NCBI GenBank assembly: GCA_963971225.1
Contig: OZ020267.1
Span: forward strand, 89,827,648-89,891,647
Length of the DNA stretch: 64,000 bases
Origin: Melieria omissa
Lineage: Eukaryota; Arthropoda; Insecta; Diptera; Ulidiidae
Reading direction: 5' to 3'
Numbering within the stretch: the stretch's first letter is position 1; every line of letters begins with the position of its first letter. The notes beneath the pieces were generated by a model. The model searched no databases. It was not told the origin of the DNA and was given only the letters and a program-made list of their open reading frames with translations. This document shows positions 24,312 through 35,654 of the stretch, piece by piece. A program made the position numbers and the translations under genes.

Positions 24312-24639
24312 AACCTTCGTCGATTGTCTTTTATTTTTATTTCACAAACTTTAGAATAGATTTAATTTGTATAGTAAGGAAAGCAAGAAACAGGGATTAA
24401 CTCCCGATGACTGAATAAACAGCAGACGTGAGCGAAAAGATCACAAAAAGGAAATGCGGAACAGCGATAGAACGAACCGTTTTGATCAGCGTGCGCACTG
24501 TGACTGTTTTTTTTTTAATTATTTGAAAGATGTTAAATGTATGGATGATTAAAGTTTTATTTTTAGAAGTAAAATCTGTTTTTTAATCACTGATAAAATT
24601 AAGCAATAACCCACATAAATGTTTTAAAGCAAAAAAGTA

Positions 24640-25855
24640 GGGTAAAAGGTTCGGTTGTGGGCATAGTTCGGTTGTGGGCACCCCTTCGTATCTCTTGATA
24701 GAAAGCAGGCTGGGTTTTTTTGACTAAGGCCATTTGTTCATTATGGAACCACGATCTTTTTGTGCCAAATACTGAGTCGAACAGACACGCCTGCTTTGTG
24801 CTGGGGCCATATATATCTTTCTGTGCTTAAAAAATAAGACAAACATTTTTTTACACATTTTAAATGGTGTCATAAATCGAAGTGAATCCATCGAGAAGGC
24901 GAGTAAAATGCATTTTTATTTAGTAAATTTATTATACTTTGTGATCCAATATTGATTACAACCAATATGTTTACCCCGAACAAATTTTTCACTACTTCTC
25001 AAAATGGCTGCCAAATTCGGTTGTGGGCACTGCAATTAGTTCGGTTGTGGGCACCCATCTTTTAGTGATTTGGTAAGTTTTGGTAAGTTATTTCATCGAA
25101 AATGGTCTTCTAACGCATTTTTTGGTTGTTTTAGTTATATCTTCCAAGGGTAAATAAAAAAAATCCTCCGATATCTTTTTTAATGTGCTGGATGTAATTT
25201 AACATTGTTCTGCAGATAAGCTAACCACAAAATCGACTGCCGCAGCGTATGCGATTTCCTGAACCACTTTCCAACGCTACAAAAAGAAGGTGGAAGAAAA
25301 TTTCGGAAACATCAAAGCTGTCGACGGTGGTGTTTTCTTCTTTTTCTTCTTTTCGTGGATGTTATCGAATCAGGTTAACTGGTGTTTTCCACCTTCTTCA
25401 CGTCACAGCACTTGAAGAGTGTTGATTAATTAGGTTGAATTTCATTTTACTTTAGGTCTTCTTGACAGCCCAGGAGAATAACTTGGTCACTTACATTTTG
25501 AAATGCCCGTCCATCCAAAATGTGCCGACATGCGTACCAGCTACTTCACATGCGTGCATTGTGCTTCAAATAATTAAAACTTAATGTTTTTCTATATTCG
25601 TGTTGGTTTTCCGTTTCCACCAGATTTTCCAGGCGTGCCCACAACCGAACCAAAAAAAAATTTTTGTTAAAAATGACTACTTTACAAAATTAACAAAAAC
25701 AACTTTTCTATTTGACGGAATCGATTTACTTTTGTCATTACTTGTTAGCTAAGGTTTCTAGCTTTGCATAGATGTCCATATGTCCGATTAAGAAGAACTT
25801 GGTAAAAAGTTATGAGCCAAAAACAAAAAGGTGCCCACAACCGGAACCATTCCCC
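24640..25855. mobile_element. Decayed pogo-like (Tc1/mariner) element
   Basis: The ends are GGGTAAAAGGTTCGGTTGTG and, inverted, GGGGAATGGTTCCGGTTGTG, each flanked by TA (24638-24639 and 25856-25857). The motif GTTCGGTTGTGGGCA also recurs just inside both ends. Internal translation gives relics of a psq/CENP-B type helix-turn-helix (TTKSTAAAYAIS then FQRYKKKVEE near 25210-25310) and, later, AQENNLVTYILKCP (near 25470). Both are typical of pogo-like transposases. Many stops; no intact gene. Confidence 0.75.
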
Positions 25856-25857
25856 TA

Positions 25858-26709
25858 TTTTAACCAAGATAAACTAGAAAATACTTTTGCAATTTTGGGA
25901 CAAAATTCAAGTAGTACTCGGGCAAGTGTAACAACTAATTTCAAAGATACACAGGATTCTATGAATCAAATCCTACTACATGCTGAGACAGACGAAACTG
26001 TCTTTTTTATTATTTTATTTCAGCAGTAATTACAACAATTATTACAACAAAGTTTTTTTTAGATAAAAACTTCGACAATCGAGTAAAAATTAACATGGAT
26101 TATAATTGTGGCATATGTTTCCAAAAACTAAGAAATTATGACCTTTTCACTGCGCTAACTGAAACATTTACCATAAAAAATTATCAATCGGTTACACACT
26201 TTTCCTACCTATTTTGCTCCTTCACATTTCCTGATAATGCTGTGACAGTATATTAAAAAAAGGAAGTTCCAAACGATGTAAAACATAAACAATAAAAAAC
26301 AGCAAAAGAAGAGCTGTTTACATTTTTCTCGATCTGTGTAGCAAAACCAATCGTCAACACAAAAAGCATACACACAAAAACTACAACAACAAAAAGCAAT
26401 GGCTTCGTTGAAACGACGATCATTGCACTGGCTGGTGTTGCTGTGAGGAATTTGCACAAAAAATTATTGAGTGACCAAAACAACCACCAACGCCTCAAAG
26501 TACACAGGAGAAGCGGTACTTTCACTTCATGTGTGTTTGTTGTAGCGCGTGCTTCAGTTCGCACAGTCAATGAGCGCAAACTGAAGCTCTTGCTCTCCTG
26601 CTGGCATCACTCTTTCCCTTTTGTGGCTTCCCCCCGCTCTATGAAGCTTGCAAACAAAAATTTGAATTTTTGAGCTCAGATGCGTCTTCTATACACTTCA
26701 TATTCTTTG
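25858..26709. other. Right arm of TIR family A, non-coding
   Basis: Contains the tract cgttgaaacgacgat (near 26407), shared in inverted form with the foldback element at 2164-2587, and the terminal region cagatgcgtcttctat. No gene is recognised. Confidence 0.5.
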
Positions 26710-27024
26710 CTATTAGCCACTCCAGCAAGTAGTGCAGCTTCTGAGAGAATTTTTTCAATGGAAAGAAATTTAATTTCAGAAAAAAGGTCTTTAATTGGAA
26801 CGAACTGTGCCACAGTCAACCAAATAATGTTCTTAAATTTTAATATTGCTAAAACTGATATTCATTGTGAATTGGATGCAGCAGTTGATAAATTTTATAA
26901 GTATGTAAGTTTGGAAGTTAATTTTTTGTTTGCTTATTGCTGTTGTACTTTTTGTTTTATTATATGTTTCAAGTATATGCTGTGCTTTATTATAAAAGGA
27001 ATTAAATATAATTTATTTAAGTAA
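26710..27024 (+). pseudogene. hAT transposase, end of C-terminal dimerization domain
   Basis: The frame begins with the second copy of CTATTAG and reads LLATPASSAASERIFSMERN, the most conserved part of the hAT dimerization domain. It then has KRSLIGTNCATVNQIMFLNF and a stop at 27024. It completes the gene that starts at 3700, 23 kb upstream. This last piece is intact. Confidence 0.92.
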
Positions 27025-27516
27025 AATTTTTTTTGCTAAACTATTGTAATATTTCGTTGAATAAAAAACTATGTTGTGAATTGAATTCGGCTAGTACTAT
27101 TATTTCATTACTTTTACCTTCGTAGGGTAACATTATGAGCTTGACTTTGAAGAATCGAAACAGTGTAAAAAAAGTTAGAAAAGCAACCAAAAACATCTTA
27201 GTACTCTCCTTTACTCCGCTGTTTCTGAGCCTATTAACACTCATGTGATCGGGTAGTCTTACCTGACGTAAATGATCGGCATAGGTACAAATGTACCTAT
27301 ACTTCATTTATACGTAAATACGTGTTTTATCCACGTCTGTGTGTTTGTGTTTGTGTCTGTATGTGTGCGTGTATGTATGTTTCAAAATCCAACATATGAA
27401 AGAATGCAAATGGAGACCAATTATTAATTTTGTTCTTTGCAAACAATGCCTGTTGCGTTGTTTATTGAATATGAAATCGAGATAAATTAGTAAACAAAAG
27501 CATAAGAATAATAGCG

Positions 27517-27661
27517 GTACTCACTCTTCGTAGCATTTTAGGTGTAAAGTTGCTAAAGTAGCAATTTTTTAATTTTCGAAGTGTTTTCGAAAGCAGTTGT
27601 AGCGACAGATTGCTACAATAGTTACTTTACACCCAAGTAAAATGCTATGAGAGTGAACTCC
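27517..27661. mobile_element. Small foldback MITE within the piggyBac-like element
   Basis: Arms of about 50 bases (27517-27566 and 27606-27661) pair with few mismatches and share TAGCATTTTA, GGTGTAAAGT and GTAGCAAT. The loop is about 40 bases. The target duplication is unclear. Confidence 0.7.
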
Positions 27662-27933
27662 ACTAATATAAATTATCATTTTGCGTTTCTACAATTGTCG
27701 CATTTGAAAAGTTGTGTGCTATGCACGGCACATACTGGTGAGTTGCAAAAATTACAACGCTGCCGTGTTTTCCGTTGATTCTTATTCGTCATGTAGTAAG
27801 TAAGTTCTACAACTGCCAACTACTTTTTTGGGAACACTAGCGCTTGACCCTGGAATCGAAGTTTTGGGTTGGATAAGCTGGCTCTCTAAATTGGATTATC
27901 AAACCGAATAATACGTCGAATTTGCCGAATTGC

Positions 27934-28878
27934 TCAACGTGTCAAGGCAAAAGTTGTATTGTAAATTGGCAAGGCATCTGGTTTCCACATTTCAAAGATA
28001 TTCTCAGTAGAATCTCTATTCACATCAGCTACAAGTAGAACACCAATGTATGCGTAGATCTCTGTGTCCGTCACTGCTTTCCATATTTGAGGTTCTTTAT
28101 CTGGATTAGTAGCATTCAAATTTGCGAATGCATCCTTTGCTTTACGGTTGGTTTCGCTAGCAATTTCCGGTGTGACAAAGGCTTGAAAAACATCTAGAAC
28201 ACTATACCCTGCAGTCTCTGACATAGTCCTCCTTGTTTCCGAATAATGTTATGAAATCTAATACGACTTCTAGTGGAATCCTGTTTCCGTCACTGCGTGC
28301 CATCTTTGCCGTAGTAGCCGGCTCATCTACTTGAACACCTTCTACTATATTTCGTCATCAGTAGACTTATTAATAATAATTGACTGTGCACAACAGCCCG
28401 ATTACGAGACTAAGGCCTAGCTACCCGCAACCATTCTTGTTGTGCGTGTGCATTGTTTTACAAGGTTGGAAGGTACCTAAAGTTTTATGTCGATTCCGAA
28501 CAGCGAGTTGGGAGCTTTTTCGTAGGCAATTTTACTCTAAAAGGTTTGCCATTTCCTGCTGAAAGGACAGCCGCCGAAAGAAAAATTGTTGTTTTTTTTC
28601 GGCGTTAACGCAACGGAGTCTTGAACCTGCGTTCGAGCACGCGGCCCAACTACGGTGAGCTGAGCTACGGTGGCTGTTGTCATCAGTAGACACTGCATTA
28701 TACTGCAAACTTCTTCATTATACTCAACCCCCAAATCCTGTTCGGCTTCAGACTCCTCTCCTGGTGTAAAGTCCGAGTGTACATGGTTGTCATCTGCGTT
28801 TTCTTCTTCGTCACAGGCTTCCACTTCTTCTTGGCTATTATCATCTTCTGAATCGGTACTCAGCATTTGCCTACCCAA
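27934..28878 (-). pseudogene. piggyBac-like transposase N-terminal remnant, split by a SINE
   Basis: The 5' piece (28878 to about 28692) starts MGRQMLSTDSEDDNSQEEVE, the acidic N-terminus usual in piggyBac proteins. Across the SINE, the second piece (28224-27934) reads DVFQAFVTPEIASETNRKAK and VTDTEIYAYIGVLL, the conserved entry to the piggyBac transposase core. The catalytic aspartates and the C-terminal cysteine domain are not present, so most of the gene is deleted. Confidence 0.8.
28367..28678 (-). repeat. tRNA-derived SINE copy with 13-bp target duplication
   Basis: The copy is bounded by GTCATCAGTAGAC at 28354-28366 and 28679-28691. On the minus strand it has an A box (TAGCTCAGCTCA) and a B box (GGTTCAAGACTCC), then the SINE body and an AT-rich tail. 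It is more diverged from the other copies, with a distinct head, so it may be a subfamily. Confidence 0.9.
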
Positions 28879-29180
28879 TTTTTCCAGCTATACTTGCTGC
28901 TGTTCGTAGGATAAAACAATGCTCTTTCCATACAAATAACTTGTATCCACCAATAGGTACAAATGTACCTATGCCGATCATAATCGTACTACTTTTTTGT
29001 AAACACATATTGCTACCCCCACGCCCCTTTTTTTTCACTCCCACTTCAGAAATAGATTCAAAATACATCAATAGAGGATAACCTGAAACCGCATAAGTTT
29101 CAATGCTCATTTGCGGTTGTGGTCGCAATTAAAATAGCGTCATAGGTACATTTGTACCTATCCGATCACATGAGTGTTAA

Positions 29181-29898
29181 AAGCATTTTTCACCAATGCA
29201 CAGAGTGCCCCTCATACGTGCAAACTCATTCCTTTCAGATATATAATTAAACGAAAACATCTCCATCACCTTTCCCTTCCCACATTAACAACATCCATTG
29301 AATTTAGCTTCCACGCGTAAACGCTCGATAAATGAATAACTAAATAAAATAACTAATAAAAAATAAAATAAAAATAATGAATAAATATTTTAATTTAGAT
29401 TTGTATACACAAGATTTAAAAATATTTAATTATAATAAATATTAAAAAATTAATTAATAATTAATAATATAACTATAGTAAATAATATAACTATATTTGA
29501 AGATTTTAAATCAATTTACTGCATAAACATAGCAAAAACATTCTAACTTCAACCACAACGCCGCTAGCAGCAGCAATATCTGGTCTGCCGTTGACCTTGA
29601 AGCTGCAAAAATACTCGAGCTTCCGTAGGAAGGTACCTCATACTCGCGGAAGTTTTGCTATTATGTTCCTATTTTTACATGTTCCTATTTTTTCACGATT
29701 TTTCGGCTTTCGCTTTTTCGCGGCTTCCTTCTCGTTGTTATCCGAAATTCTGTGCTTCTCTTCTCTTCTCTACGCGTGAGAGCGAGAGAGCGAGTCAGAG
29801 CAGTATACATACTCGGCGATCGAGTAAGTGAAGCATACGTATCCGACAACAAACTTCTCATGTGCAGTAAAAAGTTATCCGATGCAGCTCTATAATAC
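29181..29898. other. AT-rich spacer, nothing recognised
   Basis: Positions 29330-29520 are almost pure A/T with a repeated TAATAA/TTAAT texture. A tract of GAGAGCGAG-type simple sequence lies near 29777. No gene or paired end was found. Confidence 0.4.
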
Positions 29899-30588
29899 CA
29901 CAGAACAAACAATATACAGAATGCGCATCTGGTGTAAAGAAAATTTTCTTTGCGGGTTCCAGCGGTAGGACCCGTTTGTAGATGCGGGGGAAGCAGTAAA
30001 AGGGACGAAAACACACAGAGCGCGAGAGCGTAAGCTGAGAAGCTGCGACCGCGCACCACACACTGTGGTTTTTGTTGTTGGGCAACAAAACGATGTGCCG
30101 CTTGCATGTTGGTGCTGGCTCGTGCTCGCTCTCCGCTTGCTTTTTGACAAACAAGAACAAGAAGTGGACAGGCCGTTTCATAGAAAAATTGATTGAGCGA
30201 TCGCCAAGGCACATAAGGTGGTAGCACTACGGGAAAAACCAAAATTCAATGGATTTTATAAGTTCTTTTGGTCTGCTTGTAAAATAGAAGTTGTAAAAAG
30301 TACAAATGGCTACAATGAAAATAAATATATGTGTAAAAATATTGGAACAACCAAGACGCATTAAGAAAGTATTAATAAGTGGAAAACTATTGCCACAATG
30401 TTGTGCTAATTATCAAAGAAAAAAGTTTAATCAGTTCTGGTGCTGCAACTACCTATTGAATTTGCCTTGGCGATAGATTTGCCAAATCAAACACCATTGC
30501 AATGCGCACGAGCAAAGCCAAGCTGGCTTGCTGCGGAAAGCAACAACATTGCGTGTTGTTGTCGAGATGAGAAAACCATCGAATTGAT
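29899..30588 (+). mobile_element. TIR element (family A relative), right end lost
   Basis: The left end CACAGAACAAACAATATACA and the following 690 bases closely match the element at 58229-59039. The match stops at 30588, exactly where the CAGTGGCG element begins. The right terminus was not found beyond 33779, so the copy was truncated by, or before, that insertion. Confidence 0.75.
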
Positions 30589-31116
30589 CAGTGGCGTCCT
30601 TAGGGGGGGGGGGGGGGTGATTAGGGGGATGAATCCCCCCCTTGGGCGAAGAATTAATTATGGAATTGTGAAGCATTTATACTATTTGCTTTATCTCTTG
30701 TGTAATCCCACCTAAAACCTAATAATTGAACGTCCCATGATCTGGCCAGATGATTTATTTTGCTTGCCTACATTATTTTTACGTAAAACGGTGTTCAATG
30801 AGTTAATTTTGAAATGAAAAAAATACGGCAGTAAAGAAAGAAAATAAAAAAAATGTATAAATGTAAAATACGTTACTTATGGATCTACTTCAACTGCTTG
30901 ACTAGTGAAATTATTTCTACGAGATTTTACATTCGACACACACAAATCGGGTTTTGATATATCTATTTCTGGATTCCTTGCATTGTTAATAATTCTGAAC
31001 TGCTTTGCCAAAGAAAAATATGCAAAACGTGCTCTAAATGTTATTGTTCATGCTGAACTGGTCAGATATGGTTTTCCTTGTCGCTTTCGTCGTCGCTATC
31101 TTCACATTGAACTTAA

Positions 31117-31398
31117 CACATTAAAAGCGGGCCGGGTAAAATTACCCGTTGTGAAAACTGCTGCTTATAAGCGGGGCGGGTATTTTTACCTTTTGAATGT
31201 AGGCACTTTAAAAGCGGGAGACGGTATTTTTACCGGATTGGTTTTCATATAAAACTGAAAGTATTATTTCATATAATTATTTTAGTTTCATAAATTTCAA
31301 GTTTTATTTATTTTGGATCGCGCAATTTTTGCTTGTTTTGCAAGTAATGCCCGCTACGCAGCATAGTTTCATATACTAGGCTACCCGCTTAAAATGTG
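31117..31398. mobile_element. piggyBac-type MITE, 282 bp
   Basis: Flanked by TTAA on both sides (31113-31116 and 31399-31402). The inverted ends CACATTAAAAGCGGG and CACATTTTAAGCGGG match at 13 of 15 positions. The motif GCGGG-x-GGGTA recurs inside. Non-coding. Confidence 0.8.
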
Positions 31399-31410
31399 TT
31401 AATAATTAAT

Positions 31411-31729
31411 AATTGATTGGCACGACAGCCCGCTTACGCGAGACTAAGGCCTAGCTTCCCGCAACCACCCGTGTTGTGCGTGTGAATTTGTACGCGGGTG
31501 GAAGGGACCTACAGTTTTATGCCGGTTCCGAACGGCAGGTTGGGAGCTTTTTCATAGGCAATTTTTACTCTCAGAGGTTTGCCATTTCCAGCTGAGAGGA
31601 AAGCCACCGAAAGAGAAAACGAGTTTCCCGTTATTTTTTTTAGGTGTTACTACATGCAGAATTCGAACTTGCGTCGCTCTGCATGCGACTCGCTGGACCG
31701 CGCACTAACCAACTGAGCCACGGCGGCTG
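31411..31729 (-). repeat. tRNA-derived SINE, full-length copy with best-preserved B box
   Basis: Reverse complement of the copy at 1276. The head (right side) has the A box TGGCTCAGTTGG and the B box AGTTCGAATTC, closer to the pol III consensus than the other copies. The AT tail abuts the TTAA of the piggyBac-type MITE. Confidence 0.87.
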
Positions 31730-33734
31730 TCTACTAAACATATTTGACTACCTAAACAATTATTTTTTCTATCAGTATCAGCAGCTTGGTTTGGTCAGGT
31801 CCAAATGAAAGCGTGAAATTAGCAGCACCGTTATTATTACCTCTAGCAGCAAATTATTTAGTATCAGAAATTCGTTGCTCTAAAGCATTAGTTTTTTAAG
31901 CAAATTTTTTTAGAGAAATTTTCCTCTCTGATTTAATTCCAGCGTCAAAGTTCAAAAACTATGTCCACCTGATCCTCAAAATAGCATTCCCTTCCTTTCA
32001 TCTCTGCCACAGAAAACACCCAATCGAATTGATAAAAAACCAGACACGACAAGACAACAAATACTTTCTTCACTTAAAGATTGTAATTGAATTTAAACCA
32101 AAACACGGACATAACCATGAACACAATGGATAAGTATTAATTTTGAATATGTTCCAACATTATTTTCCAACAAAAATTATAATTTATTAACCCAAACAAA
32201 ATAAAAGCCAAGGCGAATGAATAACACTTGGACCAGTACATTTTGCGCCAGCTAATTTATGTCACAATTAACGGGATGGCACGAAAAAAGTGCTTCAAAT
32301 CGGGTCAGATGGAAAAGCCTACTTGAAAATATATGTATAATATAAAAAAATATTTATAAACAATTCTGACAATAATTAAGTCGAAAACAACAAAAAAAAA
32401 ACTGAAAATAACTGGCAAATGTGTATGAAAATACACCATTGTCTGGCCAAGCCATGGTTTTTGGTTTTGTGCTTAGAAAGGATCAGTTAAGGATATCATG
32501 AAATATGAGCTCGATAGCTTAATTACAACATTACTAAAGTAAATCCAAAGTTCAATATGGTCTGGCCAGAAATAGAAGCCCGCAGAGGGGTTAAGAATAA
32601 ATGAATAAAAAAATCAGCATTGCATTTGTTCTCGCAGAATAGTTGTATTTTCAGTGTTCCCAAAAGTATCGACTATTTACCAAGGTAGTAATCAAACGCA
32701 GGCTTCATGCCAACCCTGCATCAGCTGTTGAAATTTGAAAAAAATTCACTCACATATCTTTGGTGAATTGTGTGTAAACATGGAAACATGGTCACATCTA
32801 TCATAATTAAATTTCAGAACGTCATACATTTTGTAAATGTTGTATTTCTTTTACATAGCTGGAGCGTTTTAAAATAGGTCTTTTGAGTTTTTCGTAATTC
32901 TATTACAAGCATTTTCAAAATGCCATAACTTAAAACAAACTTGAATTCTTTAGTTGGGATTTTATTACTTCAAAATACATGTCACTTGAATTTTTTTTAA
33001 GAAGTTTACGTTAGTATATGTATACATATCGCACACGCACTACAATAGTGACAACTCAACATTTTTAATTTTCGGGTTTATGTGTTAATACTGTGCACAA
33101 TGCATCAATCTTCCAAGAAGCAAAGACTCAGTTATTTTGTTGTTGTTAACTGTTGCAAAAATACAGTTAGGTCTCTCTTCATGTCGGAAATTTGATGTTG
33201 TTCGCTGCAGCTCAATGGAAAATAGTCTTAACTCAAATTGTGACATTTTCGACGAAATAATTTTTTGTTGAAGTTAATTTTAAGCAAAGTTCTGACAATT
33301 TTAGAATATATTTTCAAATAAAAAAATTAATTTCGAATTTTCAAAATTATTCTTTCGACTTTTTAACTGTAATTTATAAATATAAAACTCAGCAAAAGTG
33401 ACATAACTTAAAATAATTCGGTAATTATTGAATTAAAATATCATCAAAACAGTCACAACTAAAAATTTTGGAGCATTCTAGTGTAAAATTAAAAAAAATC
33501 TTGTAACTTATCCTTAAGCACAATCTGTAGGGATTTTCTACTGAGCGGTCTATACGTTATTTTAAAAAAATGTTTTTTAGCTCAGAAAGTTGTTTGCGCT
33601 TTCTGAAAAATCAAAAATTTGGAGTTGTGTCACTTTGGTAGTGCGTGTCGATATATGTATGTATGTACAATTTTATTCAACATGTTTTAAAAATAATACG
33701 CAAAGATGAATGTATAAAAATGGCGTTAAACTGG
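31730..33734. other. Non-coding interior of the CAGTGGCG element
   Basis: AT-rich sequence with no recognisable protein similarity in any frame. It could be decayed transposon interior or host sequence. Confidence 0.3.
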
Positions 33735-33779
33735 ATTTTTTGCATATCCCCCCTTCCCAAAATCCTGTGGACGCCACTG

Positions 33780-34755
33780 ACTTTGATTATGACAGACGAT
33801 ATGTATTTTTGCGAAAAATGCAGTAAAAAGTAATTGTCTTGGCAAAAAATCGACCACACCGAACGCAATTCGAATCCCCTCTTTTGTTTGTGTGTTGTGT
33901 TCGTACGGCTCTTGCAGCGCCCAAAAGCATGCTATCAAAATTTGTACATTCGTGAAAATTGCTCCAGCTTTTAACATAACATATTCTGTTAGACGTCTGT
34001 AAAGGGCAAAACTGAGTTAACTCAGTTTTGAAAGTGAGTTAACTCACTTTGATACGAAAACAATTGCATGGGAAGTAGAGCATTTAAATGCGATGTTAAA
34101 TGCATTTAAGCGTTAAATGCATTTAAGGCCCGGTGGAAATAGGCTATAATGTACCTTTTTTGTTTTCATTATTTTGTCTACACAGGCCCACTGTACACCG
34201 TTTTTTTGTTTTGTGAATTTTTCAGCGATTCTTTCACTACACGCACCTTTTAACACGAAGGCTTTCGAAACAAAATTGTCAACCAATAAAAACATAGCAC
34301 AAAATTTAAATTGAATAGGGTTTCCTCCCGAAATTCACTTAATATACTTGTGTTATTCATTTGAATGAATAATATGAATTTTTATGTATTTTGTAAAGAT
34401 ATACAAGTTTATATTAAACTGTTATGCAAGTACATATATACAGTGTGTCAAGTAAATGTTTGCAAACTTAAAAAAGGTAGAAAAATTATTTTGAAAAGCT
34501 TATAAATGTAACAGAAATTGCCATATTTTGAAATTTTTTAAAAATATAGATTAATAGTAATGTCTATTTGATTCGCGAAAACAGTGTAAAAAATCAAAAA
34601 AGGAATGAAGCTATATTTCAAACTGTCAACAAATTCGTCTTCTTAAAATTAACCGCAACAGCCCATGACCCAAAAAATATTAATTTAGCATGTAAATTAA
34701 TATTTTGAGTTTTATATAAAAGTCAGCTATTATCAGCAACTTTTACACTTTAGAG
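33780..34755. other. Spacer with a palindrome cluster
   Basis: Besides the palindromes at 34007-34126 (separate entry) I see only AT-rich sequence. The stretch 34127-34330 has borders (ggcccggtggaaatagg, and ggaaaccctatt in inverted form) that may be weak inverted repeats. Confidence 0.3.
34007..34126. repeat. Cluster of perfect palindromes
   Basis: A 24-bp perfect palindrome (34007-34030, CAAAACTGAGTT and mirror) is followed directly by a 20-bp perfect palindrome (34031-34050, AAAGTGAGTT and mirror). Both share the core GAGTTAACTC. After 29 bases come GCATTTAAATGC (34080-34091) and two copies of TTAAATGCATTTAA (34096-34109 and 34113-34126). Confidence 0.9.
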
Positions 34756-34819
34756 CACTGGTCCGCAAAGCTTACTCATACGAGCAGTACGCTCAGCAGT
34801 GTGCTTACTTAATTTTTCA

Positions 34820-35356
34820 TTTATGTGGTAGACTCAGTGAAAAAATGTGGCAGATTTGAATGAAATGTGGTAGATTTTTGTATTGTACATTAACACTAGG
34901 AGTACCGGGTTTTGCTCATACCTACTATCACCACGAGCGGTCAAATGACGGTACTCAGAGCTTTTAACGAAATCGGTTGGATCTGAAGAAGTTCAATCAG
35001 CCCTATTCTGGCACTACCGTAACAATTGTTACCCCCGTAACAATTGAATTGAATTTGATTGTTTCCGTATTCTGGAAAAATGGTGACAAGAAGAAAGTTC
35101 AATCAATTCACCACTCGAGGTGAAAGCTTTTTTACTGTCAAAACAGCTGTTTTTTGCATTTTTTCTATCAAGTTTAAAAAAATAAACAAACGAAAAATGG
35201 AAAACGCACAAAATCTGGCGAAGTAAGTATTTTTTTGGAGTTTCTTCCAAATGTATGTATATATTCTTTTGTTTTTTAGAGTTCCTAAGTTTAAGCGCAG
35301 GACGCGTCGCGACGCAGGAGCAGCTGAAGCATTTTTTTGCAGTTTTTCAAGGCGCA
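34820..35356. other. Left interior of the outer transposon, non-coding
   Basis: Contains GTGGTAG repeats and the sequence CGTAACAATTGTTAC followed by CGTAACAATTG (near 35018-35050). No gene recognised. Confidence 0.35.
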
Positions 35357-35573
35357 TGTTCGGAGACGCAGTAATGTAGCAACGCCACATTCATTTATCT
35401 CATTTATCATGTTTTCTCTCACACACTCATCTAACGGTTTTATGGTGCGATTTACTTGTACACAACTATGTAATAAATGAAATTGTAGTGCGAAATATAG
35501 CATTGCCAACCAAACCATCAACGTGATCACACGACCTTCTATTCTGCATAGCAAAAAGGCTTGCTATTAGACA
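35357..35573 (+). repeat. BEL-1 5' LTR (217 bp)
   Basis: Starts TGTT and ends ACA. Its last 113 bases match 59044-59156 with only a 2-base length difference. Confidence 0.88.
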
Positions 35574-35654
35574 TTGGTGACCCCGACGTGATTTGGCAAT
35601 GTCACGAAATTTATAAATTGTACATAGATTCGGTTACTCAATCACGCGAGCGTA

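Larger units (their letters stand above)
12520..24500 (-). mobile_element. I-like non-LTR retrotransposon with RNase H, split by a Helitron
   Basis: Read on the minus strand the order is 5' UTR, ORF1 with zinc knuckles (24311-22986), endonuclease (22975 to about 22017), RT (about 15360-13600), RNase H (about 13530-13130) and a (TAA)-type tail at about 12545-12520. The RNase H domain and TAA tail are hallmarks of the I clade. Removing the Helitron (15361-22027) brings endonuclease and RT together. Several frameshifts break ORF2. The exact 5' end is not defined. Confidence 0.85.
11987..26709. mobile_element. TIR element (family A) expanded to 14.7 kb by later insertions
   Basis: The ends are CAAAGAAAATAAACATACAG on the left and, as complement, CAAAGAATATGAAGTGTATA on the right, with cagatgcgtcttct inside. 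The 7-bp CTATTAG occurs directly outside each end (11980-11986 and 26710-26716). Joining the flanks restores the hAT reading across the site, so this is one insertion event. Its own non-coding arms are about 11987-12519 and 25860-26709. The interior is occupied by an I-like LINE, a Helitron array and a pogo-like element. No transposase for the family was found; a 7-bp TSD with CA ends would fit the P superfamily, but this is a guess. Confidence 0.75.
27238..29176 (-). mobile_element. piggyBac-like element with TTAA duplication
   Basis: The ends are CACTCATGTGATCGG and its exact complement, each flanked by TTAA (27234-27237 and 29177-29180). A subterminal inverted motif TAGGTAC-4 bases-GTACCTA occurs near 27283, 28953 and 29143. 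The minus strand encodes transposase remnants. A SINE (28367-28678) and a small MITE (27517-27661) are inserted inside. Confidence 0.9.
30589..33779. mobile_element. hAT-type element with CAGTGGCGTCC ends
   Basis: The termini are CAGTGGCGTCC (30589) and its exact complement (ending 33779), followed inwards by G-rich tracts on both sides (16 Gs or so after 30605; gaagggggg in the inverted copy). The 8-bp flanks (gaattgat and actttgat) match at 5 of 8 positions, so a decayed target duplication is possible but not shown. No transposase was found. A piggyBac-type MITE and a SINE lie inside. Confidence 0.6.

Noticed and set aside
26253..26579. Possible host exon on the minus strand
   Set aside because: It lies in the non-coding arm of a TIR element, and shares sequence with the foldback copy at 2164.
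30905..31252. 115-codon plus-strand open frame
   Set aside because: It runs into the piggyBac-type MITE at 31117 and its first part has no recognisable domain.
30589..33779. Firm 8-bp hAT target duplication
   Set aside because: The flanks agree at only 5 of 8 positions, so it is not counted as evidence.
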